In this document: piece by piece, positions 1 through 10,019 of the stretch | Numbering within the stretch: the stretch's first letter is position 1 | How the letters are laid out: every line of letters starts with the position of its first letter | Assembly: GCA_025765615.1 (NCBI GenBank) | Contig: JAIVFJ010000548.1 | Coordinates: 1-25,893, forward strand | Length of the DNA: 25,893 nt | Origin: Zopfochytrium polystomum | Taxonomy: Eukaryota > Chytridiomycota > Chytridiomycetes > Chytridiales > Chytridiaceae | Direction of reading: 5' to 3' | Notes under the pieces: generated by a model | The model's database searches: none | The model's input: the letters and a program-made list of their open reading frames with translations, nothing else | What the model was told of the DNA's origin: nothing | Position numbers and translations under genes: made by a program

Positions 1-1468
1 ACACCAGCAGAGCAGCAGCAGCAGCAGCGGCAGCGCTCGAAAGCCACGCCCGCTCCCTCCACCGCCGATCCGCGGCCTTCCACTCCCGCGCAGAGGCCAT
101 CGCGGCAGATCTCGGTGTCCACTTTGTCGGGAGGGTCGGCGCGCTGCCGGACTACTTCCAGGTCGCGGTCCGCAGGCGGAACGCTGGACGGCGGGGATGC
201 GCTCGAGAAGAGGGACGACGACGCAGCAGTGACGCCGTCAGAGCGTTCCTGGATGAGCATCCCGACGTCGTGTGGGTCGAGCGGCAGGTGCCGAGGCGCA
301 GAGGCTGTTCAAGAGGAGCTTCGCCGACTCGGACGGAAAGTTACCACCGATCGTCGCAGCAGCTTCGACGCCCAAAAGCACAGGCAGCTGGCGGCACCGG
401 CGCCGCCCGCCGGATCGACTCGGCGGCGGCGGCTGTAAAGGACGCCGTGGAGCGGTTTGGCATTCTGGATCCGCTGTTTCCAAAGCAGTGGCATCTGGTG
501 AGTTGGGTGGAAGGGACGGGGGCCAGATCTGTTTGTTGCCTGGTCGTGTCTTGACCCACTTTATCCAACACAACGATCTTGGCAGATCAACCAGGTGCCC
601 GACGAACGTGGAAACGACATCAACGTAACCGGCATCTGGGAGCAAGGCATCTTTGGCGAGAATGTGACCGTCTGCTTTGTCGACGACGGCATTGACTACA
701 CCAACGACGACATCAAGCTGAACTTTGTGAGCTGTCGTTTTGCAATTCATGCTTTTTGCAGAATCACCGAATCACCGATTACCTGCATCCCCCAACGAAA
801 AAAAAACACAGTACGAAGGCGGCTCGTACGACTACAACGACCACGTCAAGCTGCCCACGCCGCGCACGCCCGAAGACCGCCACGGCACGCGCTGCGCGGG
901 CGAAGTCGCCGCGGTGAAGAACGACGTCTGCGGCATCGGCATCGCCTTCAAAGCGCGCGTCTCGGGCGTCCGCATCCTCTCCGGCCCGCTCACCGAGGCG
1001 ACGAGGCCGCCGCAATCAACTACGACATGCAAAACAACCACATCTACTCGTGCAGCTGGGGCCCCGCCGACAACGGCATGGCCATGGAGGGACCGCCAAA
1101 GATTGTCGCCGACGCGGTTATTAATGGAATTGTGAATGGCCGCGGCGGTCTTGGGTCGGTTTTTGTGTTTGCGTCCGGGAACGGAGGGGGGTTCCATGAT
1201 AATTGGTGGGTGTTGTGGTTGAGGCTTTAATTGTTATTAGCTGACCGACTGGTTAACCAATTCTCTCGCTATGGCACACAATCATTGCAGTAATTTCGAC
1301 GATACACCAACAGCATTTTCACCATCACTGTCAGCGCCATCGACCCGCAAGGAACCAGCACCCGACGTACTCTGAGCTGTGCTCTGCGAACATGGTCGTG
1401 ATGTACAGCTCTGCAACACAGCGCTCTGAAGATTCCATTGTGAGTTACGCGGGACACTGGTTTTTTTT

Positions 1469-1505
<37 letters not shown>

Positions 1506-3141
1506 GTTCGGCTTCCGAGCCCCATTTGATTCGGCCCCAGCAGGTTAATCACAAAAGCGTGCTGTCGTCTCTGTTCAACCAGACCTACGACAGACTGGCA
1601 GATACGGACACACGGGGGAGAACTTGTGCACCAGCGGGCACGGAGGAACTTCCGCGGCCGCGCCGATCGTTTCGGGTATTTTTTGCGTTTGGTCTTTCGA
1701 TCAGTGAGTCTACGATTGCATCGTGCGTCGGGTCTGCATTTTGTTAACCAAACAAGAACTATTTTTTTTTTTTTTTGCTTCTACTTCTCCAAACCAAAGA
1801 CCGGACCTCAGCTGGCGCGACATGCAGCACATCACCGTGAACACCGCGATCCCCCATATCCAACACCGACCCCTCCTGGCAAAAAACCGCCGCCGGCTAC
1901 CTCCTACTCCCACAAGTTCGGCTTTGGCAAAATGTCGGCCTACGCCATCGTCGTAGGCAGCCCAAACCCTGGGTCAACGTCCGCAAGGCAGACTCACTAC
2001 ACGTCGCCCCCTCGTCATCGTCAACCAAAACTATCCCGCAGGACCCCCCCGGCGCGGCCGTCCGCGCCAAGTCGTCGTCGTCGAAAAGGAGCTTGCCAGT
2101 GTCGGATTGGCCCGGCTCGAGCATATTACGGTGGTGACGGTTACTATTAGGCATCAGAGGAGAGGAGATGTGCAGGTCGACCTGGTGTCGGCCGAATGGA
2201 GTGGTGTCGAATGTGGGCGTTGAAGAGGGTTAATGATTAATGACCCGAACGGGTTCAAGAATTGGACGTTTATGACTGTCGCGCATTGGTGAGTGCCTTT
2301 TTTTTGTTTTTCGCGTTGACTGGTTTTTTTTTTGTAACAACGTCTTCCTCCTTCTCTCTCTCCCTCCTCCTTTCTATCACCTTTGATAGGAACGAGAACC
2401 CGCTCGGAACTTGGGAGGTCGTGGTCACCCGACAACGCCAACCCGGCAAAGACCGGCGTCTTTGAGTCCGTCTACCTCACCTTTTGGGGCGAGTCCGTCC
2501 CCGACTCCACTACCCCCGCGCCTCCCACCACCACCACCACCACGCAGCCACAACACACAAAACCCTCCACTCTCCGCCACCACGCTCCCCACCAAACCCA
2601 CCTCCGCCATCGTCGGCGGCGGCGGCAAGGACGAACTCCCCGCAAACTCCGTCCCCTTCGTCCACTCAAGCACCACCACCCACATAGTCCTGCCCCCGCC
2701 CGCACCCGGCGCCATCCTCACCGTCCTCCCCAGCTCCTCTCTCGCCCTCCTCGCCTCCCTCACCCTCGCCGTCCTCGCCCTCGCCGCCGCCTTCTCTCTG
2801 CGCCCGCGACTCGCTCATCGCATTCCTCCGGCGCCCGCGCCGTGCAGGGCCGCAACACGACGTTTAGCACCGCAAAGGCGGCTGTGGTCGCCGCTGTCCG
2901 GCCAGCCGGTGGGCGGTGGCGGTGGCGGTGGTGGGCGGTGGTGGTGGTGGGGCGAGGGTTGCGGCGGCGACGGCAGGAAGGGGCGCGGGGAAGTTTGAGG
3001 GTGGAGGCGCGGCGGGGCGGGTGCAGGTTGAGGAGGACGAGGATTTGGAGGAGTTTGAGATGGACGAGAAGGAGTCTGGGCGAGCTGGAGAGAGGGGGGT
3101 ATTTGAAGGCCGCGGATGAGATGGATGATGATGAGGTGTGA
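1..3141 (+). CDS. KEX2: Kexin-like proprotein convertase (subtilisin S8B family), 5'-partial and interrupted by many one-base frame changes
   Basis: Kexins cut secretory precursors after Lys-Arg/Arg-Arg in the late Golgi. In order I can read: a pro-domain (about 33-290, segment DYFQVAV); a DPLFPKQWHL block ending at 497; the catalytic Asp block VCFVDDGIDYTNDD (exon 586-726); the catalytic His block HGTRCAGE and SCSWGPADNG with the oxyanion Asn in ASGNGG (exon from 812 to about 1204); VMYSSATQRSEDSIV (to about 1441); the catalytic Ser block HGGTSAAAP (about 1640); a P-domain (SWRDMQHITVNTA, then NGFKNWTFMTVAHW, then GTWEVVVT and VYLTFWGES); a Thr/Pro-rich stalk; one hydrophobic membrane segment (about 2690-2815); and an acidic tail ending at the stop at 3139-3141. 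Clear introns are 498-585, 727-811, about 1205-1290 and about 2287-2390. Consecutive blocks lie in different frames (near 290, 997, 1301, 1351, 1855, 1902, 2074, 2195, 2228 and 2427), so no intact protein can be read. It may be a recent pseudogene or contain sequencing errors. The start lies left of the window. Confidence 0.88.
1470..1504. repeat. 35-base poly-T run inside a kexin intron
   Basis: An uninterrupted T run follows a shorter T8-G stretch. It lies downstream of the apparent splice donor after the kexin block ending SEDSIV, so it probably sits in an intron. Confidence 0.95.
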
Positions 3142-3354
3142 AAGTGTTGTTGTGTAAGAGCGATAGGGTTGGGGGGTGCAGCGGAGATGGAGATTGGTTG
3201 TGACCTTTACAGTGGCTGAAGGCGGGCAACCGGGAGGGCAAGCGGTGAAGTGATGAAATGGTAGGCGCCCTGCCCGCGCTTTCCGAACACTCGCTAAGCC
3301 TTAGGTGTTTTGTGTTTCCGTTTGTTTACTGTTGGTGAAAACAGAACCTTTTTG

Positions 3355-3355
<1 letters not shown>

Positions 3356-3393
<38 letters not shown>
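3356..3393. repeat. 38-base poly-T run
   Basis: An uninterrupted T run about 215 bases after the kexin stop codon. On the minus strand it reads as poly-A, but no flanking target-site duplication or element body was recognised. Confidence 0.95.
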
Positions 3394-3395
<2 letters not shown>

Positions 3396-3695
3396 CTGTC
3401 CTCGCGTCACTTCTTCTCTCACTACTCCTACTTTCCACATCTTTCCTTTCCTTTCTGGCTCGCCCTTCTTTCTGTCAACTCGGCCTGCCCCCGCCGCCCT
3501 TCCCTCTTCAAACGCTTCACATTGCCTTTCACTCATCATTCATCGCCCGCTGCCCTCTCGTTCCTTCTTCATGGCTGGTAATCAAAAAAAAAATAAAATA
3601 CGCAAAAAAGAAAAAAAAAAAAAAAGATTTCAATCATTTGCCAGGCCATCCTCCCGTCGCAATTAGACGTTTCCTACAAGCCTAGTCCCGCCCCA

Positions 3696-3905
<210 letters not shown>

Positions 3906-4430
3906 CTGCATTGATGTTCCCGGCGGTGCGTTGTAGAATTTGTGTTTCAAACTGTTCAACAATGAAGGGAAAAAAAAAAAAGAAAGAAAGAAAAAAGCAC
4001 GCGCGAGTAAACACGCACGTTTCCAAAGATACAATTGCCCAATGGGAGCGGGGAAGGGGGGGGGGGGGTTGGGAAGGGTTGGAGTGCAGAAAAGGAACCC
4101 CACAAAAAAAAAAAAAAAAACATTTGGGACATCACGAAAGTTCTACCCTGCGCCGGTACGACTGCTTCACGTCCAGCGAAGAGTTTTCCCATTCCTGTGC
4201 GACGAGCCTGCCTATCTCGCCTTTTTTTTTTTTTTTTTTTTTTTGGGAAGGGTGCGTTGTGATTAGGGGCGGCGTAGCGGAGGGCAGGGGGAAATAAAAT
4301 AACAGAAAGAAAGAAAGAGGGCAGGAGCCTCGGTGGCAGCACGCCCCCCCCCGTCTCTTAGTACCAGCTGTCAAGTTCGGGTTCCCGTCCTCGAGGACGC
4401 GCCACCGATCGCTCGAAAAGAGTACAATGG

Positions 4431-4814
4431 CTATTTTGAGTATTGCATACCATAGGCAAAAAACGTATGCAATGTGTGAGAACGATCAAACAAATTGGGG
4501 GAGAAGAAAAAGTAGCCCGCCCTTGCGCTTCTTTGCAGCGGGGGCGCGGGGACAGACGACTTCACCCGAGCGGCCAGATACCCTCGAGCTTTGCCGTCGC
4601 AACAAGAATTCCGGCAGCAGCTCGTATGAAAATGGCAAGGACGGAAATTGTAAAGGCAAAGGCAAGATCTCTTGGCCCTGATCATCAAGTCGGGCCGGGT
4701 CGGCGGAGAGCGCGGCGCGAGGTGCGACGGCGCCGGCGTCGCGGCGGCCGAAGTGAGGTCGTCCACGGGGTACGTTGCACGACCGGCGAGCTGCTGTTGT
4801 GAAGTGGGTTTCAT
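4431..4814 (-). CDS. Possible small protein or exon, unrecognised
   Basis: From an ATG at 4814-4812 the minus strand stays open to a stop at 4431. The first 45 or so codons are notably GC-rich at third positions, as in neighbouring genes (about 4700-4780), which is the only evidence for coding. After about 4690 the reading becomes Cys-rich and unconvincing, while another frame there reads smoothly (PLPLQFPSLPFSYELLPEF), so an intron or a one-base frame change is possible. No domain was recognised. It would lie downstream of and in the same direction as the BTB gene. Treat it as a weak candidate. Confidence 0.22.
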   Translation of the reverse strand: MKPTSQQQLAGRATYPVDDLTSAAATPAPSHLAPRSPPTRPDLMIRAKRSCLCLYNFRPCHFHTSCCRNSCCDGKARGYLAARVKSSVPAPPLQRSARAGYFFFSPNLFDRSHTLHTFFAYGMQYSK

Positions 4815-5189
4815 GGTTGCGGTTGACTCGGTTTTGGATTCGGAGTGTTTCCTCCATCTAGAGTTCCGGGGCCAGGGGTTGGGTGTTGATGGTTTCAAAG
4901 AACAATTAGATTTACAGATTTGCAAGAACGGGTAGTGAAAAGAAAAGAAACCCACGCTGGCATAGTGACAACAACGCCAACAGCCGAGGTGCCCTCCACT
5001 TGGCCACTCAGCCAATGTACGGTCCTGCATGGCCTAGGTGCTTTGTTCTGTATAACTGATCGGGGAACTTTTTTGAGGTCCTCGGGGCGGTAGGCGGGCG
5101 AGGCAGAGCGAGGTCGCGGAAGATCCGACACGTCTCCCAACACAAGCTGATTCTTTTTCGTGAGGATCAAGTTGAAATCGTCATCGATA

Positions 5190-6333
5190 TTATCTGCAGC
5201 CTAAGTTCTTCCTGCAAGGTTTTTAGGGTAGTAAGAGTAGATGTTCATCGACTCCCGCCTACAGTTTAAAGGTTGGAACAAACACCTTTCTCCATAGTTG
5301 ATTTGATTGAATGGTAGTCCGTGGTCGAATTGGTATTCGAATCGGTAGTCGAATCGTTTGAAGTAAAGGTTTTCGGGACCGTACAGTTTCTCCAGAACGC
5401 GCACGCAGTCTCGCGAGGCGTCGCTCCGTAGCGAAACGTCGGACGCGCGGCACGCCTGCGGCATGAACAAGGAGGTAGTTTCCAGCCGCCTCGATCTCTG
5501 CTCCCGCGCTTGCGCCGTCAGCTCGTCGAACCGAAAGTGCAGTTTGATGTCCTCTTCGAGTTCAGGCGTGGCGTTGAACGCGAAAATCGGCGACCGCCTC
5601 TGCTGCTGCGTTGCGGCCGACGACGCTGACGACAACGACGACGACAACAACGACGACGGCGGGCCACACCCACCCAAAACGGTCGTTGGAGCGCCCAAGA
5701 GTTCCTCTGTCAGTCGAGTGTACCCCGCGGCGATGTGCAAGGCTTTATGCTGGGCTTCTTGCACCTTCCGCGTCGCCGGCAGCGCCCGTAGCTTCTTTGC
5801 CCCCTTCGGCGAGCAGAAACGCAGACAGCGACCACGCGGGATCGAACGGCGACGGGATCATCAGGAACCGGAGGTCGTGGTCTATCCGTTCGGGGGTCAG
5901 ATCGTCGTCGTCGTCGTCGTCGTCATCCGTCTTCCCGTCGCCACGATCGCCACCGTCGCCGCGCAAAGCAGCCATCAGCCTATCCATCAACGATCCCTTA
6001 GGCAGCGGGCGCACACCGGGCGGCCCCGTCAACCGCGCGGGTGTCACGACCCACGGGCGGGACGTGTCGTAGAACGGCAGCACGACGCGGCGGAACACGG
6101 CGGGCGAGCAGTCCGGCAGCGCGATCGAGTACGGGTCGCGGAAGTCCAGGATGCGGTGCGTGCGGTGGTGCAGCAGCGTCCCCGGGAACGCAGCGAACGT
6201 CGACGCCGGCAGTTCAAAGACCTCGGCCGCCGCCTCGTGCACCGCCGGACCCGTCGTCGTCGCCGCCGCCGCCGCCGACGGTGATTGTGAAGATCGTGGC
6301 GGCGGTCGTGGAGGTGGTGGTGTTCGAGGCCAT
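5190..6333 (-). CDS. BTB/POZ T1-like (K+ channel tetramerisation-type) domain protein, with two one-base frame breaks
   Basis: The ATG at 6333-6331 opens with IFTITVGG, followed in another frame by FELPASTFAAFPGTLL, RILDFRDPYSIALPDCSPAVF and VVLPFYDTSR. This order resembles the T1/BTB_2 fold of Kv channels and KCTD proteins, which mediates oligomerisation (family knowledge). No membrane helices follow, so it is not itself a channel here. The middle carries an Asp run from a GTC repeat (about 5903-5930). The C-terminal part has the basic/aromatic stretch LYFKRFDYRFEYQF. The N-terminal and middle parts rejoin if one G of the run at 6250-6252 is extra, and middle and C-terminal parts rejoin if one base is extra at 5764-5765. 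The end is uncertain: reading straight through stops at 5201, whereas a plausible GT-AG intron (about 5214-5293) gives a stop at 5190. Function unknown; the BTB call is by pattern only. Confidence 0.6.
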
Positions 6334-6836
6334 GGGGCCAATTGCGCAAGTTCGGTGGCGAAGTTGCGGTGAGAAGAACCAGTCGAAGAGAGAGACCTTC
6401 CCGCTTGCCTCGCTTACACCTGATACCACTACTACTGATGGGCTGCCATTCAGGAGCAGTTTCGCCTGCCTCCGCGGGCTCTTAAGCCGTCATTGAGTTT
6501 TGGAAACAAAAACAACGCAGTGCAGGGATTCGAGCTACATAGGAATATTCGTCGTTCAAAAAGGTTTCCGTATTAGCCATGCATGGTCTGCCTCGGTTAC
6601 TGACCGTGCCCGCTGCTACTTGCTGCAAGCAGAGGTAGGCTGCTGGTGGGGGGGCGCAGGGTATGAAGAAGCCTTTTGCCCTCGAAGCGTGTGATGGTTT
6701 ACCAACAAGAGCTGTTTGGGAGACCTTTTTTGACAAGGGATCGTCCTCCTGGTGATCGGCGAATCAGCAGTGGGAGTGCGAGCAGCAGTGGGAAAGAAGG
6801 GGGAAAGAGAGAGAGAAAGAGAGAGAGGGAGAGAGG

Positions 6837-6882
<46 letters not shown>

Positions 6883-7020
6883 GAGAGAACGAGAGAGAGA
6901 CAGAGCGAGAGACAGAGGGAAACGGGAAAATCAAACAGAAAGGAGCGACCTCAGTCTTTGTCGGTCTCCTCCTCATCCCAAGCCCACTCACCCACCCGCC
7001 CCGGACCGCTCCTCCCCGCC
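6334..7020. other. Divergent upstream region of the BTB gene (-) and the Hsp40 gene (+)
   Basis: No gene seen. This interval should hold both promoters. It contains a partial heat-shock-element-like GAATATTC at 6543-6550, with another TTC at 6555-6557 but not in the regular 5-bp alternation, and the long GA-rich tract that runs to about 90 bases before the Hsp40 ATG. Confidence 0.6.
6790..6926. repeat. GA-rich purine tract upstream of the Hsp40 gene
   Basis: About 137 bases of almost pure GA/GAAA repeats on the + strand, with a few C interruptions. It is probably in the promoter or 5' untranslated region of the DnaJ gene. Such purine tracts can exclude nucleosomes or form triplexes, but no function is shown here. 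Confidence 0.92.
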
Positions 7021-8880
7021 ATGCCCAAGGAACAGAAGCTCTACGACATTCTCGAGGTGTCGCCCACAGCCTCAGAGGTATCGCATCGTGTTTTGCAAGC
7101 AGGCTCACTCCATCTCTGCGAGATCCGATCCGTGGAAACGCAGGCCCAGCTCTCTTCTCGAACCTGATCTTGTGCCTGTGTGGTTTTGTCTCGACGAACC
7201 GATCGCTTGGATTACAAACACCACTGGCCCAACCGAATCCCACCCAACACCCCTGTCGTCTGCATCACAGCTGGCACTAAGCATTTCCTTTCTACAATCT
7301 CCTCCCATCTGCGATCCTGCTGCTGCTGCCTTGGAATCCGGTCGCAGAGCGAGCTCAAGAAAGCCTACAGGTGCGTCGACGAGTGTTTTATGGTTGGAGT
7401 GCTGTGATACCCACTCCTTGTCACGACTGATGCCGATCGTGTACATATAATCGCTGCCAATCCAGGAAACTCGCACTCAAGTACCACCCCGACAAGGTTC
7501 GCATCCCATCGCTCGCCTTTTTTTGTTCGCGATCTGGCGCATCCATCGGTCTCACTCGCTTTCAAAAACCAGAACCCCGATGCCGGCGACAAGTTCAAGG
7601 AAATCTCCCGCGCGTACGAAATCCTCTCCGACTCGCAAAAGCGCGAGGTGTACGACCGCTACGGCGAGGCCGGGCTCTCTGGCGACGGTCCCGGCGGGCC
7701 AGGCATGTCCCCGACCGACCTCTTCTCGCACCTCTTTGGCGGCGGCGGCTCCGACTTTTTCGGCGGTGGCGGCGGCGGCTCGCGCGGCCCGCGCCGCGGC
7801 AAGGACATGATGCACTCGCTCAAAGTCAGCCTCGAAGACCTCTACCGCGGGAAAACCACAAAGCTCGCCCTCCAGAAGCAGGTCATTTGCGCAAAGTGCG
7901 AGGGCCGAGGCGGAAAGGCCGGCGCGGTCAAGCAGTGCCAGCCTTGCGGAGGCCGCGGCTTTAGGACGATCATCCGGCAGATGGGACCCATGATCCAGCA
8001 GATGCAGCAGCCGTGCGCAGAGTGCAAGGGAGAGGGTGAGATCGTGAACCCCAAGGACAGGTGCAAGGAGTGCGAAGGGCGGAAGGTGCTTAACGAGCGC
8101 AAGGTCAGTCGAGGTTATTTTTTTTCCCCCGTTGTGCGAGAAAAACAAACATCGGGACAAACAAACACATTTACCCCCACTCCCCCCCGTCACAGATCCT
8201 CGAAGTCTTTATCGACCGCGGCATGTCGGACGGCCAGCGCATCACGTTTTCGGGCGAGGCCGACCAGACGCCCGGCGTCGAGCCCGGCGACATTATCATC
8301 CAGCTCGACGAGAAGCCGCACCCGCGCTTCAAGCGCCGCGGCGACGACCTGTACGCCGAAGTCACGCTGGACCTGCTGACGGCGCTCGCCGGCGGCCAAT
8401 TTGCGCTGACGCACCTTGACGACCGGGTGCTGATCGTCACTGTCCTGCCGGGCGAAGGCATCAAGCCGGGAGAGGTCAAGGTCGTGCCGGGGGAGGGCAT
8501 GCCTGCGTGAGTAATGCTTTTCTTTGAATCACGTTTTGTCGCTGTTGGGACACTAACACATTCACAAAAAAACAAACAAAAATCAAACTATACGCAGCTA
8601 CAAGCGACCCTTTGACAAGGGCAGCCTGTACATCAAGTTCACGGTGGCGTTCCCGGAGCCCAACAGCCTGTCGCCGGAGCAGCTCAAGGGGCTCGAATCC
8701 GTGCTGCCGGCGCGGCCGCCTGTCCCCGCGCCGCCCAAGGGCGCCGAGGTCGAGGAGGTGATGCTCGCGGCGGTCGACCCCATGAACGCGCGGAACGCAA
8801 ACTACGAGGAGGCCGCGGCCATGGACGAGGACGAGGAGGGCGGGCACGGCGGGCCGGGCGTGCAGTGCGCGCAACAGTGA
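7021..8880 (+). CDS. YDJ1: Type I DnaJ/Hsp40 co-chaperone (Ydj1/Mas5-like), 411 aa, six exons
   Basis: This co-chaperone stimulates Hsp70 ATPase and delivers unfolded clients in the cytosol and at membranes. Exons 7021-7077, 7348-7370, 7466-7496, 7573-8103, 8196-8506 and 8598-8880 join in frame to 411 residues, close to the roughly 409 of yeast Ydj1. Visible domains are the J-domain (residues about 5-66, HPD at 34-36), a Gly/Phe-rich linker ([13 protein letters not shown]), four CxxCxGxG-type zinc repeats (CAKC, CQPC, CAEC, CKEC; about 143-208) and the C-terminal client-binding domains. It ends in CAQQ, a CaaX-type farnesylation signal like yeast CASQ, so partial membrane tethering is likely. 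All introns are GT-AG and no frame break is present. Two coding exons are only 23 and 31 nt and split the J-domain just before and after helix II. The start is the first ATG matching the family N-terminus. Confidence 0.95.
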
Positions 8881-10019
8881 GAGGGGTGTGTGCGTGTTTG
8901 TGGGGCTCTAGGGGAAGGGTAGGGTGATACGATGTTGTGCGGTTGTTGTTGTTATTGGTTGTTTGGCAAGATTTGGAGGATTATGGCGCTTTCCGCTTCT
9001 GCCTTCCAACGTTCAAGGGGGTTGCCGCGGGGGGGGTGTTTCAAATATTTTTTTTTCTCCTGTTTCTTTTTCTGTGTGTTGAATTTGCTGCAGGAGAGAC
9101 GCGGTGAGCACGGGGAACCATTGATGGCTTTGTCGTTGGGTGGGGAGGTGGTTGGGGTCAGCAGAAGGGCCCGTTTCCTTATTTTTTCTCTTTTTTCTCA
9201 CCATCATGCAGTTTTTATTTTTTTCCAATGGGTGGGAGGAATAAAAGGTCAAGGGCTGGAGGAGAGATGGGCGGAAAGTCGTTTGCAAAGAGCTCGTAGG
9301 AAAGTGGAGGGCGGGTGCGTAGACGGGTCTGCATCTCACTTGTCGTGTTTGTTAGGAGACTGTTCAAAGGGTAGCCAGAGTGGCGGTTAATAAAGTTGAG
9401 ATGGTTGGTTGGGCGCACCTGCATGAATTTTCTGCCGGCCCATTTGGGGCCTGGGTGCCAAGCTTGCTTCTGCCATATCGGGAAATCAATGCGGCTCTCT
9501 TTTGGGAGGAACTTGGCCGCAAAATTGAGGACAGACAGACGGACAGACACGAGGAGACAATGGCTTAAGAGAGACAAGAAGTCTGAGAACAAGAGCGAGA
9601 GACAGAGCCAGAAAAACTTGCAAAAAAAATTAGAATCCCCAAAAAAAAAAAGAAAAAAAAAAGTGGCCGCACCCCCCCACACTCTTCCATCAACCGGACG
9701 CTGCCGACGCCGACGCCGCCCCGACTGCCTGGCCCGTCTTGTGGAGCGACGACGAGCGGACGATCCCCGAGGTTCGCCCCAGCCCATCAGCAAGCAGGAG
9801 CAGCAGTTGAAGCAGCAGCAGCAGCAGCACTGTATCAGTAGCTCCAGTGCGCGGCTTGTGTGCCCTGCGTCTGTCTTCCTCGCCGTAAACCCAACCCGGT
9901 GTCATTCGGCGGCTGGCCTCCGCCGATCCTCTCCAGCAGCCGTCCCTGACAGCCGCACTCAGCCCAAATTTCCATAGCATAAAGCAGGAGATCGCCACCT
10001 CGCTCTCCATCCCCCCACC
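8881..10019. other. Spacer: Hsp40 3' region and upstream region of the LEA2-like gene
   Basis: No gene seen. AATAAA hexamers at 9240-9245 and 9389-9394 are candidate polyadenylation signals for the Hsp40 transcript. A-rich (9618-9663) and CAG-rich (9800-9830) stretches precede the next gene and may be 5' untranslated sequence. Confidence 0.55.

Noticed and set aside
6764..7243. Ser/Leu-rich minus frame and Arg/Glu-rich + frames upstream of the Hsp40
   Set aside because: They come from the GA repeat and stop within an intron of the Hsp40 gene.
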